Shown here: positions 1 to 13,795 of the stretch, piece after piece | Position numbering within the stretch: position 1 is the first letter of the stretch | Layout of the letters: each line of letters opens with the position of its first letter | The notes under the pieces: model-generated | What the model saw: only the letters and a program-made list of their open reading frames with translations | Told to the model about the DNA's origin: nothing | Database searches by the model: none | NCBI RefSeq assembly: GCF_029784135.1 | Contig: NC_073745.1 | Location: forward strand, 56,747,705 to 56,811,704 | DNA from: Toxorhynchites rutilus septentrionalis | Lineage: Eukaryota; Arthropoda; Insecta; Diptera; Culicidae | Length of the DNA: 64,000 nucleotides | Reading direction: 5' to 3' | Position numbers and translations under genes: made by a program

Positions 1-574
1 AATTGAAAAGTTAGAACAATATACCATCAGAGGAAGAGCGAATCAAACAAAAAAAAAGTTTTTTTCAACATCACAGAATTAAACGGAAAACCGCCACAGC
101 CGTCGAGGCATACAATGGGCGGCAAACTTTTTTCATGTGACTTTTTTCCTCTTCCGCGCTAGCCATTGGATCATTGTGGTTTTTTTATATATGTTTTTTT
201 TTATTTTACATTCTCTACGCTCTTCCAAAAGCATTTTTTGTTTATTCTTTTCTGTTTTCTGTCGAACAATTTCACTATTGATTCACATGAATTATGCTAG
301 CAAATTTCTACTGTTTTCCAGACACAATTGAAATTTTGTATTGATGATTCCAAATATCTTCTGTAGTTCAGTTCTTGTTTTTAAAAAAATATTTTTCAAA
401 CAGAATGGCCGATTTCAAGTTAACAAATTTCAGATTTTGTTTATGTCCTATATTTTAATTTTTTTCATTATTTTCTGTTGTTTCAAGTTTTATATTTAAT
501 ATTATGAAATTTTAAAATACTCTATTTTTCGATATTTCAGTTCCTTCAGATTGTAGAATTTATTCAATACTAGC
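1..574. other. AT-rich DNA, no gene seen
   Basis: Mostly T-rich with long homopolymer runs. The short open frame at 137-331 is phenylalanine-rich and has the composition expected of T-runs, so I do not call it a gene. No RNA gene, element terminus or splice-bounded exon was recognised. Confidence 0.6.
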
Positions 575-1092
575 TAACCCGGCAAACTTCGTCCCGCCCA
601 TTTACTTGATTAATTCTCGAGTAATGCAGAAATTTGTGTTTTATTTGTATGGCAGCCACCCCTAAGAGAGGGGGGAGGGGTATCTAACCACCATAGAAAC
701 ATTCATTGCATCCTAAAGTTTCCATATGCCTAATTTGATTTATTTGCTTGATTAATTCTCGGGTAATGCAAAAATTTGTGTTTCATTTGTACGGCAGCCC
801 CCTCTAAGAGAGGGGGAAGGAGTATCTTAACACCATAGAAACATTTATTGCATCCTAAAACCTCCACATGCCAAATTTGGTTTCATTTGCTTGATTAATT
901 CTCGAGTAATGCAGAAATTTGTGTTTCATTTGTATGGCAGCCCCCCCCCTCCTTAGAGAGGGGGGAGGGGTCTCAAAATATCACGAAAACCTTCCCCGGC
1001 CCCAAAAACCCCTACATACCAATTTTCATGTCCATCGGTTCAGTAGTTTCCAGACAGACAGACAGACATCACTCCATTTTTATATATATAAA
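575..1092 (+). repeat. Interspersed repeat, CCGGCAAACTTCGTCC type, copy 1
   Basis: The element opens with CTAGCTAACCCGGCAAACTT and closes with a run of GACA triplets/quadruplets followed by a T-rich TATATATATA tail near 1,080-1,092. Inside are three tandem units of about 140 bp (near 600, 740 and 890). Each contains a TTGATTAATTCTCG box, a TTTGTATGGCAGCC box and a purine-rich AGAGAGGGGGGAGGGG box. The same opening and closing motifs occur inverted at 9,630-10,384, which shows it is dispersed. Its class is not certain. The opening motif recurs at 61,640 beside Helitron protein debris, so a Helitron-related or non-LTR 3' region are both possible. The small open frame at 919-1,218 is an accident of the repeat. 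Confidence 0.75.
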
Positions 1093-1159
1093 GATCCAAA
1101 TTTTTCAAACCTTTTTAAATCTTGGATTTCCTTTAAATTAATTTTTTTTTCGTTTTTTT

Positions 1160-1400
1160 TCATTCCTTCTGTTTTACTGTTCACAGTTGAACCTTTCGCA
1201 GCGAGACAGTTGCTTTGAGGCTTTCGTTGTTGTGTTATTAATAGCACGAATATCCAGATGTTTCTTGTTGCAAAACAGCAGACGTGTGTGAACGGAAAGA
1301 GGCTGGATCACCGTCAGTTGATGATTGCCTTTAGCTTTGAGTTCACGATCGTTCAATTAGTGGGCGGTCACGCAATCAATTGGGCTGCGAAGGCCCTCCA
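1160..1400 (-). repeat. Diverged tRNA-Thr-like SINE
   Basis: On the minus strand the head (about 1,400 down to 1,340) reads like the tRNA-related part of the SINE at 52,419-52,901. It has an A-box-like segment, then GATCGTGAACTCAAAGC in the B-box position. The body shares CAACTGTCT-CGCTG and AACACAACAAC with that SINE in the same order. Many substitutions mark it as an old copy. No target duplication could be recognised. Confidence 0.6.
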
Positions 1401-3098
1401 AAATTATTAAATTTTTGAAATTTCCAAAATGTTGGAATTTTTTAAATTGAATTAATAAAATTTTTCAAATTTAACATTTTAGGAATTTTCCAAATCACAC
1501 ATTTTTCTGATTGAAAAAAACAAAAATCAAAATTTCATTTAAAAGTTTCCAAATTTGGAAATTCGAAATTAAAGAATTCTAGTTTTTTTTAAAAACAATG
1601 ATCTACAGATAAAAAAAACTAAGGCTATCTACTACATATTTTTCTGTTTTAAAAAGTTGAAGAGAAAATCAAATTTTAAAATGTTGAAGTTGCAGATCGG
1701 ATTTAGAAACTTTAAATTTTTTTGATTTTTGAAATTCTAAAATTTTTGAATTTTTCGTTTAGAATTTTTTTTTGTTTTCAATTTATGAATTCTCAAAATT
1801 TGAAAAAAAAGTCTGAATTATAGATTCTAGCAAATTGAGAATTTTCTAATCTAAAAATTTTACAACTTTCTAATGTTTCAATCGAATCCTTTTTTAAATT
1901 TTTGAATTTTCAAATTTGAAAATTTACAGGTTTTTAATTTTTGTCTGGTTTTAGAATTTAAAATTTTATCAACTTTCTGAGTTTTTTTGAAATTCAAAAA
2001 ACTTCAGATTATTTGAAATTTCAGACTGCGGCAAATTGAGAATTTTCCAATTCTCCAATTTGAGAATGTTTCATATTTAAACTATATTATTTTGATATTT
2101 ATTCAAATTTTCAAATTATTTCTATTGTGAATTTTTTGCATTTGACAACATGCATTTGTTAATAAAATGAGTTGATAATATTAAAAAATTGTATATTTTT
2201 GAAATTTTAAAATTTGTTTGTTAATTTTAGTTACTTTTAAGAATTTTAATTAGAATTTTAAAATTATAAATATCGCATATTCTCAAAATTTTAGAATTTA
2301 GTTTTAAAAATATTCAATTTTTAAAAAAATTGAAAATTTTCAATCTAGAAACTGTTCAAATTTAAGAATTTTTCATATTTTGTAATTTTTTTAGACTTTT
2401 TTCAATGATCGAATTCGTGAAACTCAGAAATTCACAACATAAAAAAAATGAATGTATGTTCGTAATTTCTTAAAATAAAATGTAAAATTAAAGCCAAAAA
2501 CCTGAAAACAAGAAATCTTATTTTTTTTAAATTTGAAATTTAAGGTTTTCAAATACAAAAAATAAATTAAAGCTCAGAAATTTGAAACTTGAAAATTTTT
2601 GAATGTTTGTTCATAATTTATCAAGTTCAGATATTAGTTTTGTAAAACAATGTGAAAATAATACATATAATTTTGAAACATTCTAAATTTGAGGTTTTAA
2701 AATACAAGAAAATTAATCGCAAACTAATAAATTTAAAACTTAAAAAATTATTAAAATTTTTAAAAACCTAATTTGTTTTAAAAAAGTAATCAACAAATTC
2801 ATTTCAATTTTTATATTTCAAAAATACGAAAGTTCAACAATTTAGAAATCTAATAATATAAAATTTCAAAATTCAAAAACTAAATCGGTTTTAATTTTCG
2901 AATTTTGAATTTTTTTTTTGAAATACGAACGAAATCCTCAAAATCTCAAATTCATCAATTTTGAAATTTTCGATTTTTCTGCATTTTCCTAATAAGTTTT
3001 GGAATAGAATTATTCTAAAATTTCATAATCTAAAATTCAAACATTCAACAAAATTATTTAACTATATAAATAATAATAATATAATTTATAAATTTATG
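1401..3098. other. AT-rich degenerate DNA
   Basis: Quasi-repetitive words such as AAAATTT, GAATTTT and TTTCAAA recur irregularly with no fixed period. No open frame with normal amino-acid composition, no RNA gene and no element ends were seen. Confidence 0.7.
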
Positions 3099-3102
3099 TT
3101 AA

Positions 3103-3280
3103 CCCCTTGCCGTACGATTTAATTCCCAACAACAGGGCCCACCCACACGAGCACAGTGGGTCGTTTCGATACTCTGCAGTGTGTGTGTCTTACTTGCGAT
3201 CGTAGCAGTCCCGCATTATCACACGTATCCATTTCACATCGATAGACGACGAGTGTGGTTCGAAGTTATACGTGAAGAGG
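3103..3280. mobile_element. piggyBac-type MITE (TTAA-flanked), 178 bp
   Basis: TTAA occurs directly on both sides (3,099-3,102 and 3,281-3,284). The ends are imperfect inverted repeats: CCCCTTGCCGTACG at the left against CCTCTTCACGTATA from the right, read inward. The interior is much richer in GC than its surroundings and has no protein-coding capacity. TTAA target duplication with CCY termini is the hallmark of piggyBac-type elements, so I read this as a non-autonomous derivative. The inverted-repeat match is short, so confidence is moderate. Confidence 0.65.
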
Positions 3281-5581
3281 TTAAATTTATAATGAAATTT
3301 CGAATTTTTAAGTTTGAATATTTTAAATCTTTTGAAGTTATCGTTTTTTTTTTAAATTTTAGAATAATATATTTAAGTTTTAGGAAAAACTTTTCGATAA
3401 TTTTCATTTTCTTTATTTTAAATTTTAGAATTTTGGAATGCATTTTGTTGTATTTTAAAACCTTATATTGTTTTTTCTATTATGTTATTTCGCAATTAGA
3501 TTTTTCAGTTTTCGATTTCGGTTTATTCGATTTATAAGAATCTTTATTTTTTTTCTAGAATTTTGTTATATTCTTCAAATGTTAATTTTTTTTATATTTG
3601 AGATTTTTATTGTTGATTTTTTCTTTTAAATTAGGAGCTCCAGAATGCATTTTTTTTTTTTTAGTTTCAAATTTATGTGAAATATGACAAAACTTTGAAA
3701 ATTCACTCAGAAAAACTTTAATTTAAAAAAAAAATATTTAAAACAATATAAAACATACTTTGAAAATTTCAAATTTCAAAACATTTTAAATTCAGATTTT
3801 TTTCTAACGTCAAAAAAATTATAAATTTCGAAAATTCTTGAATTTAAAATATTAACATCCAAAAATTTGCATGGTCTAAAATATAATTATATGAAAACTT
3901 TGCAATTTTTTTAATTGTAAAAATCCTCAATTGTTTATTGAAAATTCAAGATATTTTGAAATAAATAAGAAAAATATTTTAAGAACTTTTAAATGAACTT
4001 GTTTTTTTTTAATTTCAAAATTATTAAATCATCAAATTTCAGAATATTGAAAAATATTTTTTTTTAAATAAAAATTCTAAAATCAAAATTTTGAAAATAT
4101 TTTAAATTCGAAAAACTCACTTCCAAACTTCTCAATTTTTTGTAATTTAGGAATTTTTAATACAAGTTTTAAGTTTAAATTTCGCATATTTTAGGAATTT
4201 AAAATTTAGTTTCTGAATTTGCGAAATTTTGAATTTTAAAAATTTATGATCTAAAATCTGTTTAAATATATCAATTATTAATTTTTTGTATTTTTTTAAA
4301 GACATTTTTCAATTTTCGAATGTTCGTAAAACACATAAATTCAAATTTGATTTTTTTTAATGTGTGTTCATAATCTCTCAAACTCAAACATAAAATTAGA
4401 TAAAAATAAACTCAAATAAAAAATCTTATTTCAAAATTTCTGAAAAAAAATCTAAAAATATAGAAAATGTATTCTAATGTTCTAGTATAAAAAAATAAAT
4501 TGAAATTCTAGTTTTGAAAGTTTTAAATTTTGTATAACCCTAATTTAAAAAAAACAATATTTAAACCATTCCAAATTCAAATATACAATTCCTATGCTTT
4601 AAAAACCCAAAAATTCAATGATTTAAAAATCTCTAAATTCTAAAATTTCAAAATAATGAAATCCAATAGTATTTGAAATAGGAAACAAAAACCATAATTT
4701 ACAAAATCCTTAAATTCCCAAATTCATCAAATCTGAAATTTTGAAAATTCGATTTATTTTTACTCTGCTACATTTTACGAATAAAAAAAACAAAAACTAG
4801 AAAAAATATATATTAAAAAAAAGGAAAATATGAGATGTTCTGAAATAGGAGTATGGAATATGGAATATTCTGAAATTTAATAATCTAAAATTTTAAAAAA
4901 ATTAAAAATTTAAAAAAATCGACGATTTTGAAAAGTTCGAAAATTTTTAGATTTGATTATTTCAAAACTCAAAAGTTTCAAAATTCTTGAAATTTGAAAT
5001 TTCTTTTCTAGATTCTAGATTCTAAAATAGCTGTATAATTCATAATAATAAGGAAAATATATTGAATAATTACATAATTAAAATTTATATTTAAAATTAT
5101 GATATGTTAACATTTTAAATTATTTGAAATCGTCAATTTTTTTTTTAATTTTGGAATTGCATATTTAAGTTTTAAAATTGTTTGAATGTAAATTTTTCTG
5201 TACATCATGTATATTTTCAATTCTAGATTTTTTAAAAACTTTCCGATAATATTTTTTTTATATTTTAGAAGTTTGGATTGTATTTTTTCAAAATTTGATT
5301 CCTTTTTAAATTTTGTTGTTGTGCATTTGAATTTTTTTCCAATTTTCGATCTCGATTTATTCGATTTGTTAGAATTATTTTCTAGAATCTGGAGTTTCAA
5401 TTTTATTTTAAATTTTAAGTTTAAATTTTTAACTTTGTATATTTTAGATTTTTTTGTTGATCCATTTTTGAATTCTAGAATTTTTGAATGCATTTAAAAT
5501 TTAAATTTTGATTTTTCAATATCAAACGAACTTTTAAAAATTACATAACTCGAAAAAAAAATAACTTTTATAAAATTTATC

Positions 5582-5625
<44 letters not shown>

Positions 5626-6055
5626 TTTGACAATTTTGAAATTTAAAAACATTTTAAAATTCCCAATTTTTATTTAAAAATTTTAAAAAAATATATAAAT
5701 CTCGAAAATAATTGAATTAAATGTCTTTCCCCTTTCTTTCAAATTAAAAAAAATATGTTTCTAAGTTTAAAAATTTCGAAAATTCAAAGAGGTTCAAAAA
5801 TAATTTAATTATAATTTAAGGGAACTTTCAAAAGAATCAAAAGTTCCTTGTTCCAAAATTTCAGAATTTTTTTTTTAAGGGAAAATTATTCTGAAATTTC
5901 AAAAATTCAAAAACTAAAAAACTCACAACATAAAAAGTTAAAAAATTTGGAATTTCTGGAATTCAACAATTTCTAAATTCCTAAAATCTTAAATTTCTGA
6001 AAACTCGGAATTCCTCCAATCAGAAAATTTTGCAATTTGAGAACTTTTGAACTGT
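3281..6055. other. AT-rich degenerate DNA with an old internal duplication
   Basis: No gene is supported. Blocks near 3,310-3,450 and 5,110-5,500 share the same order of words (a TTTAAGTTTT box, a TTCCGATAAT-like box, and an AATGCATTT box at the end), which suggests a diverged duplication about 1.8-2 kb apart. Open frames here are phenylalanine/isoleucine- or lysine/asparagine-rich on opposite strands, as expected for AT-rich noise. Confidence 0.6.
5590..5621. repeat. (TA)16 microsatellite
   Basis: An uninterrupted AT dinucleotide run of about 32 bases, following an A-run. It is not associated with a recognised element. Confidence 0.9.
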
Positions 6056-6140
6056 TTGCGTGTCCGCTTAATAAGCAAACGATCGTGATTTCGAAACTCA
6101 GGGATCTTAATTGACCGTCGTTGGATGTTATTATAGTTAC
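6056..6140 (+). repeat. tRNA-Thr-like SINE fragment
   Basis: GCGTGTCCGCTTAATAAGC matches the anticodon arm of the SINE at 52,419-52,901 (minus strand), which has GCGTTCGCTTAGTAAGC there. It is followed by a degenerate B box (GTGATTTCGAAACTC) and TTGACC in the same order. Only about 85 bases are recognisable. The downstream body has been lost or replaced by the heptamer array. Confidence 0.6.
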
Positions 6141-6330
6141 TCTAGATTTTAGATTTAAGACTCTAGATTCTAGATTCAGGATTCTAGATTCTAGATTCTA
6201 GATTCTAGATTCTAGATTCTAGATTCTAGATTCTAGATTCTAGATTCTGGATTCTAGATTCTGGATTCTAGATTCTAGATACTAGATACTAGATTCTAGA
6301 TTCTAGATTCTAGAACCTAGATTCCCCTGA
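6141..6330. repeat. TAGATTC heptamer minisatellite
   Basis: A head-to-tail 7-bp array (GATTCTA) with a nearly perfect core at about 6,178-6,250 and variants (GATTCTG, GATACTA) toward the right. Every perfect junction creates an XbaI-type TCTAGA palindrome. The word GATTCT is also the core of the octamer arrays at 48-52 kb and 57-59.7 kb. Confidence 0.95.
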
Positions 6331-8580
6331 AGTAAATCGAATTATGTGTCTCGCGCAGAAAAGCTCATGAAATTAATCAACCCTCCATCACCGCAATATT
6401 GATGCATTTTGCTCGGGCTGAACATATTTCGCACATCTTCTCCCAGAATGTTTCTCTAGATTGGGTACGATAAATTTTCGAATCACGAATTGATCGTAAA
6501 AAAATGGGGCAGATTGTGATTGGGCAGGAAAAACACGCATAGGGTTAGTAACTACATCAAGAGGAAAGAAAAAACACACACCAAAATCGTGTGGGTTCCT
6601 CAAGGCAACCTTTATGTGTTGTCCCGTTAGCACCAGCGTGTGTTTGAGAAGCTCTTCCGCACAAATATTCTGAGCGGCGTCGTTTTTCGACGCATGTTCC
6701 TCTTCCTCTTCGGAAGACGCAAAAAAGTGTGAGCTTTGATGTTCGCTATGAAGCATGACGACACATTGATTTCCCGACGTAAAATTGAAACGTGTTGCGG
6801 AGGCGCGAATCCTTCCGCAGATTGACTCTCAAACAAGTGGTTGATTGTGTTCGATGATGAAAAAACAGTGGAGATGTAAGACTATAGAAAATGTTTTGAA
6901 TGGCATGAAAAACTCCCACAGCGCTTATTAGAAATAAAGTGACTGATGGCAGAAAAGAGCATCATCCAATCAGAAGGTTAGTTAATATTCTTAATTTCAA
7001 AATGTACAACTTTCTGCATTCATTACGACTTACAACGATCCCACAAGCAGCAAGGATATTAAAAGGGATATCTTTACTGGCTGCCGCCAGCCAATTCTCT
7101 CCTTCTTTATCCGGCAACACATTTTCCTGCAGCAATATACTTTTCAAAATCATCTGCCATTCATAAAGCACAACAAGTCCGACAGTGGAATCCTTGCTGC
7201 AAGGCAGACGTCTATCAGTTACAGCAAAAAAAAGGAAACAAACACCCGTAGTTGAAGAAACGCATGGGGTATGATGCTGACTAAAAGCTTCCCTCTGTCT
7301 GACGCAAATCGGTGGCTCTTCCCCGGAACTGCCCTCCACCATTCGGATTGGTGATGTTCACACAGAGTATTTTCAATGAATATTGAGAAGCTTGCACTAA
7401 GTTGCCCTCAGCCAGATCTCTACACATACACATACACACAGGGAGCTTCCTCTGTGGGGTTGTGTTCCGCCGGAAACCCTTCCTGCTAGTTATCGATGGA
7501 TAGGCGTGGCACAAGGAAGAAGCCGCACACCGCCCCCTCTTGAATAACTACTACTCGGACGAACGCCACGGGTTGTTCCGTGTCCGTCTCCACCGAAGAG
7601 GCTATCCATCTTTTACTAGTCCTGCTTGTTAGTTCGAATAAATTGATTTTATTGTCGACCCTCGCCTCACGCTCTCACACGTCCCATCCCTCCCCCAAAG
7701 CGGGGTCATGTTCGAATAAGTGCAATAGCCGGTAGCAGATTTACACCAACCGGTTCGAACGCTCGAATCTCTCGAATCGTGTTCCGAGGAGCTCTCCTTT
7801 GTGTGCGCTATCATTGGCTCTTTGAAACATTTCAAACAACACCTAAGTGAATTTAAATTACTTCATCTGTTTATCTACGCTCTTCTGCTTGCGTTCATTA
7901 TTATAGTCTGCCTCTTCCGGTGGAAAACGGCGATGCGTCTTTCTCTGTGGATGCTGGGTGGTTCCTTCGGAAGGTGGGTGAGGAGGTGCGAGCAGGATTT
8001 TTATGGCCTTCGGTTCATTATAGAGATGTTTTCAAAACACTATTAATGTGAAGCTCGTGTGCGATTGTATTTCAGTGAATACCTTCGGTTTGGCACTAAC
8101 AAGCATCGTGTTTTCCTTCAATAACAGGAATCTGCAGAGAATCCTTGTTGGTATTGACAAATTTTAGATTTAAGGACACTTAGAGTAGGTAGAAACATTA
8201 GAAACGTTAGCGCAAACTTCGAATGGACTGACAACGCTTATCACGATGTAATTTTTAAATTTTCCAACCTTTCTTCAGATGTTTCCGAAATTTTTTTCTC
8301 ACCATAACATTGATCTACGAGCAGAGACGAATACAACAAAATAAAGATTATTCGAATCGAACGATTCCTTTCTAGGGATTTGCGCTTACCATCAGAAAAC
8401 ACATTTTCATAGAATAACTCGAACGTAGCTATAGCTAATTTTATTGCGAACGGAATTTAATGATTCGCATACAAATAGATTCGGAAATTCTGTAATATTT
8501 TTTTTTGTATGTTACACTACGTAAATGATTCAAATTGACGATAATTGGAAGCGAAATCTTAAATTTGTTTTGTGGATTTA
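6331..8580. other. Complex-sequence island, no recognisable gene
   Basis: Base composition is balanced and there is no repetition, unlike the flanks. Open frames of up to 126 codons exist (for example 6,388-6,756 minus and 6,962-7,342 minus), but none has a family motif, and they overlap on both strands in mutually inconsistent ways. This is where short exons or regulatory DNA could lie, but no splice-site-bounded exon with a recognisable product was found. Confidence 0.5.
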
Positions 8581-9299
8581 TGTGCTTGCCTACCCGTGCC
8601 GTTTAATTCCGAGCAACCAATGAAGCGACGAATAATTATTTCTATATGTACCACTGTTAACCAGTTGTGTGTTAAACGCTCGCTCGGAATGCAAATGCAG
8701 AGCTGTCTTTACGGGCGCTAAGATGCGAAACAAGCTCACAAGTTTAATATTCAACCATGGAAAATTCACCACACTTAAATTTTGATATTCAGAAAATTTT
8801 ATAATCGAAATATATAAAATCCTTAAATATTAAAAATTCAGAATATATGAAAAATACACAAATCAAAAAATCGGAAATTGAAAAATTAAAAATTCAGAAA
8901 ATAAAAAAAATCTAAATTTAAAAAAAATGTAAATTCATGAAAAAATTTAATCAGAAAATTACAAATTTACAAATATTTGTGTCGAAAAATTTAAAATCCT
9001 AGAAATTCCAGAATTCAAAAAAAGCAGCATTCAGAAAATTGCAAATTTAGATAACTCAAAGTTCTCAAAACTAAAAATTCAGAAAATCAGAAATTCAGAA
9101 AATTCATAACTCAGTTAATTGCAAATTCAGATCATTGTTCAACCACTATTCCTAAGTCTTAAAACTCGAAAATCAAATAAATAATTGATTAAAACTACAG
9201 AAAATTGTGAGATCCTAAAAATTTGTAATAAAAAAATTAGGTTCAGAAGTTCAGATTGTGAACAATACAAAAAATAAAAAACTGAAATCAAAAGATCAG
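8581..9299. other. Short complex segment then AT-rich DNA
   Basis: 8,590-8,760 is moderately GC-rich and includes ATGCAAATGCAG and GCCGTTTAATTCCGAGC. It resembles the small islands elsewhere that proved to be MITEs, but I could not identify convincing inverted ends or target duplications. From 8,770 onward the sequence is A-rich degenerate DNA (AAAATTCAGAAAAT words). No gene is supported. Confidence 0.4.
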
Positions 9300-9628
9300 A
9301 AAATAAATAATTCGAGAATCCAATTCCACGCTGAATCGACCAAAAAAACAGCAAATTTTGACCCGACCCCCTCCGATTTTTCTGATACTTGGCACTTATG
9401 ATGGCAGCTATATAGCAATTCGAAATGAAATCGACAAATGACAAAACATGAGTATTTTTGATTCGAACGAAAGTTTGTATTCCGTTTGGGTTGGAGGAAA
9501 CTCCTAAACATATATTTTAATCATAACGATGTGTTTGGGAAAGTTGTTCAAAATCATAATTCAAAATCAAATTCATAAAATTTCTTGAACATGGCGGTAT
9601 AACACGACAAACATATTAAAAGAGCCTA

Positions 9629-10384
<756 letters not shown>

Positions 10385-11560
10385 TTTACTATAAAAAAGA
10401 CATTAAATTAGAAATTTTTTTTTCCAAATATCTTGAGGATGGCTGCATTTAGAAGGAGATTGATTATGAGATTATTTTATTTAAAATTACATCAGGATTC
10501 ATAATTTGTAGCTACAAATGATTGTTAACCTACTAAAATTCGAAGTTTCGAAAATTCATAAAATTTCGCTGTTCCACAGAGTTTGTCAAAAATAGTTTTA
10601 CCATCTTGCACCCATTTTTTAAATTTTCTACGTGACTTCTACGTTATACGAAATTTTTTTTAAAAAATATGTATTTTAGATATAGCTAATTAAATTTTTT
10701 TTAAAGCTATTTTTTTCTCAGTGTATATTTTTTTCAAGTTTGATCATCAATACTCTATAAATCTTTCTAAAACATTATTTCGGTAGTACTCATAGTTTTT
10801 GAAATATAAATTATGAAATATTTGTCTTACTAAAATCGATACGCCCTTTTCAAAGATTTCACTCGAGTCAAAAAAATTCCCAAATGCTGTGGAAAACTCG
10901 TATTTCCTCCAACCCAAACGAAACACAAACTTTCGTTCGAATCAAAAATACAAGTTTTTAGACTCTACATTTTTAGTTCGAATTCATTTGGAATTGCACT
11001 ATACAAAATCATAATTTTCATTATCATATGACCAATTGAAATTACGACTGAATTTTAAAAATGGCGCATTCAAAATCATTGATCTTTCTTTAAAAAAAAT
11101 CGTAACTCAAAATCCAGATGTCTGATTTAAATACGATGTTTGACGAAGTTAATAGAAAAACAATTAAATATTTAGGAAAAATAACATTTTAAATGCTCTG
11201 TTAAAAAATCTTACTCAAAAATTTAATTTAATATTAAAAACTTTTGTATTTCAAAACACCCCCTCTTGGTTTTTTTTTGCATATTTCTATTTTTATACAA
11301 CTCTAATTAAACAAAGTTTGCCGTATAGTGGTAGTGGTGCCGTGTCGAACTCATATCTCAAATGGAAATACGATTTTTTGAAAATTTATGAAATTCCAAT
11401 ACTTTGTGAAATCGTAAACACTCAAGAAAAGTAACACGAAAAATAGACATGCGATTCAACATGAAAAACTATAGAACGTTTTATCCTAGGACTAGAGATA
11501 TAAATTCAATTTTGGAATCAAAATTCAAAAAAAAAATTCAAACCGTGATTTAAAAAAAAA

Positions 11561-13795
11561 AATCGAAAATTTACAAATTTCAAATTTGGAAAATTTGAAA
11601 TTCAGAAAATCCATGAATTCAGCTGAAAAAATAAAATTCATTTTTTTTGAGATTTCAAAATTTTGAAATTACTAAATTCTCAATTTGCTTATTTTATTAT
11701 TTTCTGAATTTAATTTTTTTGATTTTAAATTTTCTGAACTCATTATTTTTTTCAATTTTCAATAATTTTGATTTCAATTTACGAAAAATCAGTAAATTTC
11801 GAAATTTAAAATATTTAACAAATTACAAATACAGAAAACAAAAATAAAAAAACAGAATATCCAATAAATATTTAAAAAAAATAAAATCATGAAATTTAAT
11901 ATTTTCTGAATTTGATTTTCAACATTTTGCAGTTTTTGAATTTAAAAATTTTCAGAATTTTTACCATTTTCTTATTTTTTAAATTTAATTTTTTTTAAAT
12001 TTCAATTTTTTTGAATCTTACTATTTTATTATTTTTTTTTTATTTAAAATTTTTGTGAATTCTGGGGTTTTTTAATAGTGGTTGAATAATGGTCTGTGAA
12101 CTGCGGATTAACTAAATTTATTTTGTTTTAATTTTAGTTTTTCTGAATTTCAAAATCTCAGAATTCAAAATTTTCCGAATTGAAAGTTCTCTAAAATTTT
12201 CTAGTTTTCTGGATTTTCATTGATTAGAATTTTATAGATTAAGTTTTTTAGTTTTGAATTTTTAAGTTTAAGTTCTCTGAACTTTAAAATATTTTGTATT
12301 TCTAATTTCCAGAATATTATATTTTCTGGATTTTCTGAATTTCTGAATTTTCGGATTTTTCGTTCAATTTTTCCACACTATAAATTTCAAATTTTCTGAT
12401 TCAAACATAAATTTTGAATTTTTGGTTTTCAATTTTCTGAACTTTAATTTTGGATTTTAACTTGTAGCTTATGAATTCTAAAACTCTACAATTTCGGTAT
12501 TTGTTGAAGTTTCTTTTAAAATTTTAAAATCTTTTTCAATTTTAATTTTGGAATTATTATCAATTTAAATAATTCCAAAATTAAAATTATTAAAAAATTA
12601 CAAAGTACAAACAAATTTAAAAGCATAAATTTCAAATTCATGAAATATTTAAATCAGAAAATTCAAAATTTAGAATGTGGAAAATCCCGAATTTGAAAAA
12701 AAAACAAAAAAATGATCAATCTGATAATTCTGAATATTCATTCATAAATTCAGTGAATTTAGAGTTCAAGAAATTTGAAATCCAGAGAATTGAAAAAAAT
12801 TTCTTGAAGATTCTAAAATTCAGAGAATTCCAATGCAGAAAATTTAAAATTAATAAAATTACTTCCAATTTCTGAGAGATTGAAAATCCAGAAACAAGCA
12901 ATTCAGAGAAATTGGTCAATTTTAAATTCCTAGATTATGAAACTTAAAATATTAAAAAAATTAAAAAATGTAAAGATGAAAAAAGTCCATTTTTAAACAG
13001 TATTAAACCATTTTTAAACAATATACGAAAACTTCCAAAATTCGGTCAGGACAGAAACATCAAATTCAGAAAATTTTTAAATCACAAAATTTTAATTACA
13101 GAAAATTTCAAATTCCTAAAAATTTGAAAAAAAAAATATATTCCATGAACTTAAAACATTGGAAATATTTGAAATTTGGAATATGGAAAATACAGAAAAA
13201 AAACTGCAATACAAAGATCAGAAAACTAAAAAAAACAAAAATTTTAAATTTACAGAAAATAAAGCTGAATTTTCGGAAAGTTTGATGTTCAGAGAAGCTA
13301 TGTTGGAATGTGTTGATTTTAATAGAAATTGAAGTTCATAATATTGAGAATTTGAAATAAATTAATTCAGAAAATTATTTCAAAACATAGAAATTAAAAA
13401 GACAGGAAGCTAATAATTCTGAAAATTTATAAATTTATAAGTCAGAAAATAAAATCCAGAAAATTAAAAATTAAAAAAAAAATCTAGTAAATTCCAGAAT
13501 TCAGAAAAGCATAATATAAGAAAAAATAAAATTCCGTTTTTTTTATTTCTGAATTTTGTATTTTCTCAATTTCAATTTTTTAAATTTGATTTTTATTTAA
13601 TTTTGCAGCTTTAGAATTTTGGAATGTGTTGATTTCAATAAAAATTGATGTTCATAATATTGATAATTTGAAAACAATGAATTCAGAAAACTATTTAAAA
13701 ACATAGAAATTAAAAAGACAGGAAGCTAATAATTCTGAAAATTTATAAATTTATAATTTAGAAAATAAAATCCAGAAAATTTAAAATTCAAAATA
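11561..13795. other. AT-rich degenerate DNA
   Basis: The segment is dominated by GAATTTT/AAAATTC words on either strand with no reading frame of normal composition. The only structure recognised is the direct duplication listed separately at 13,301-13,790. Confidence 0.7.
13301..13790. repeat. Direct duplication of about 170 bp, offset about 308 bp
   Basis: 13,301-13,474 and 13,612-13,783 share an extended block: GGAATGTGTTGATTT, then GTTCATAATATTGA, then AAAAAGACAGGAAGCTAATA, then AAATAAAATCCAGAAAAT, in order, with a few substitutions and small gaps. The second copy ends a dozen bases before the MITE at 13,796. Confidence 0.85.
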
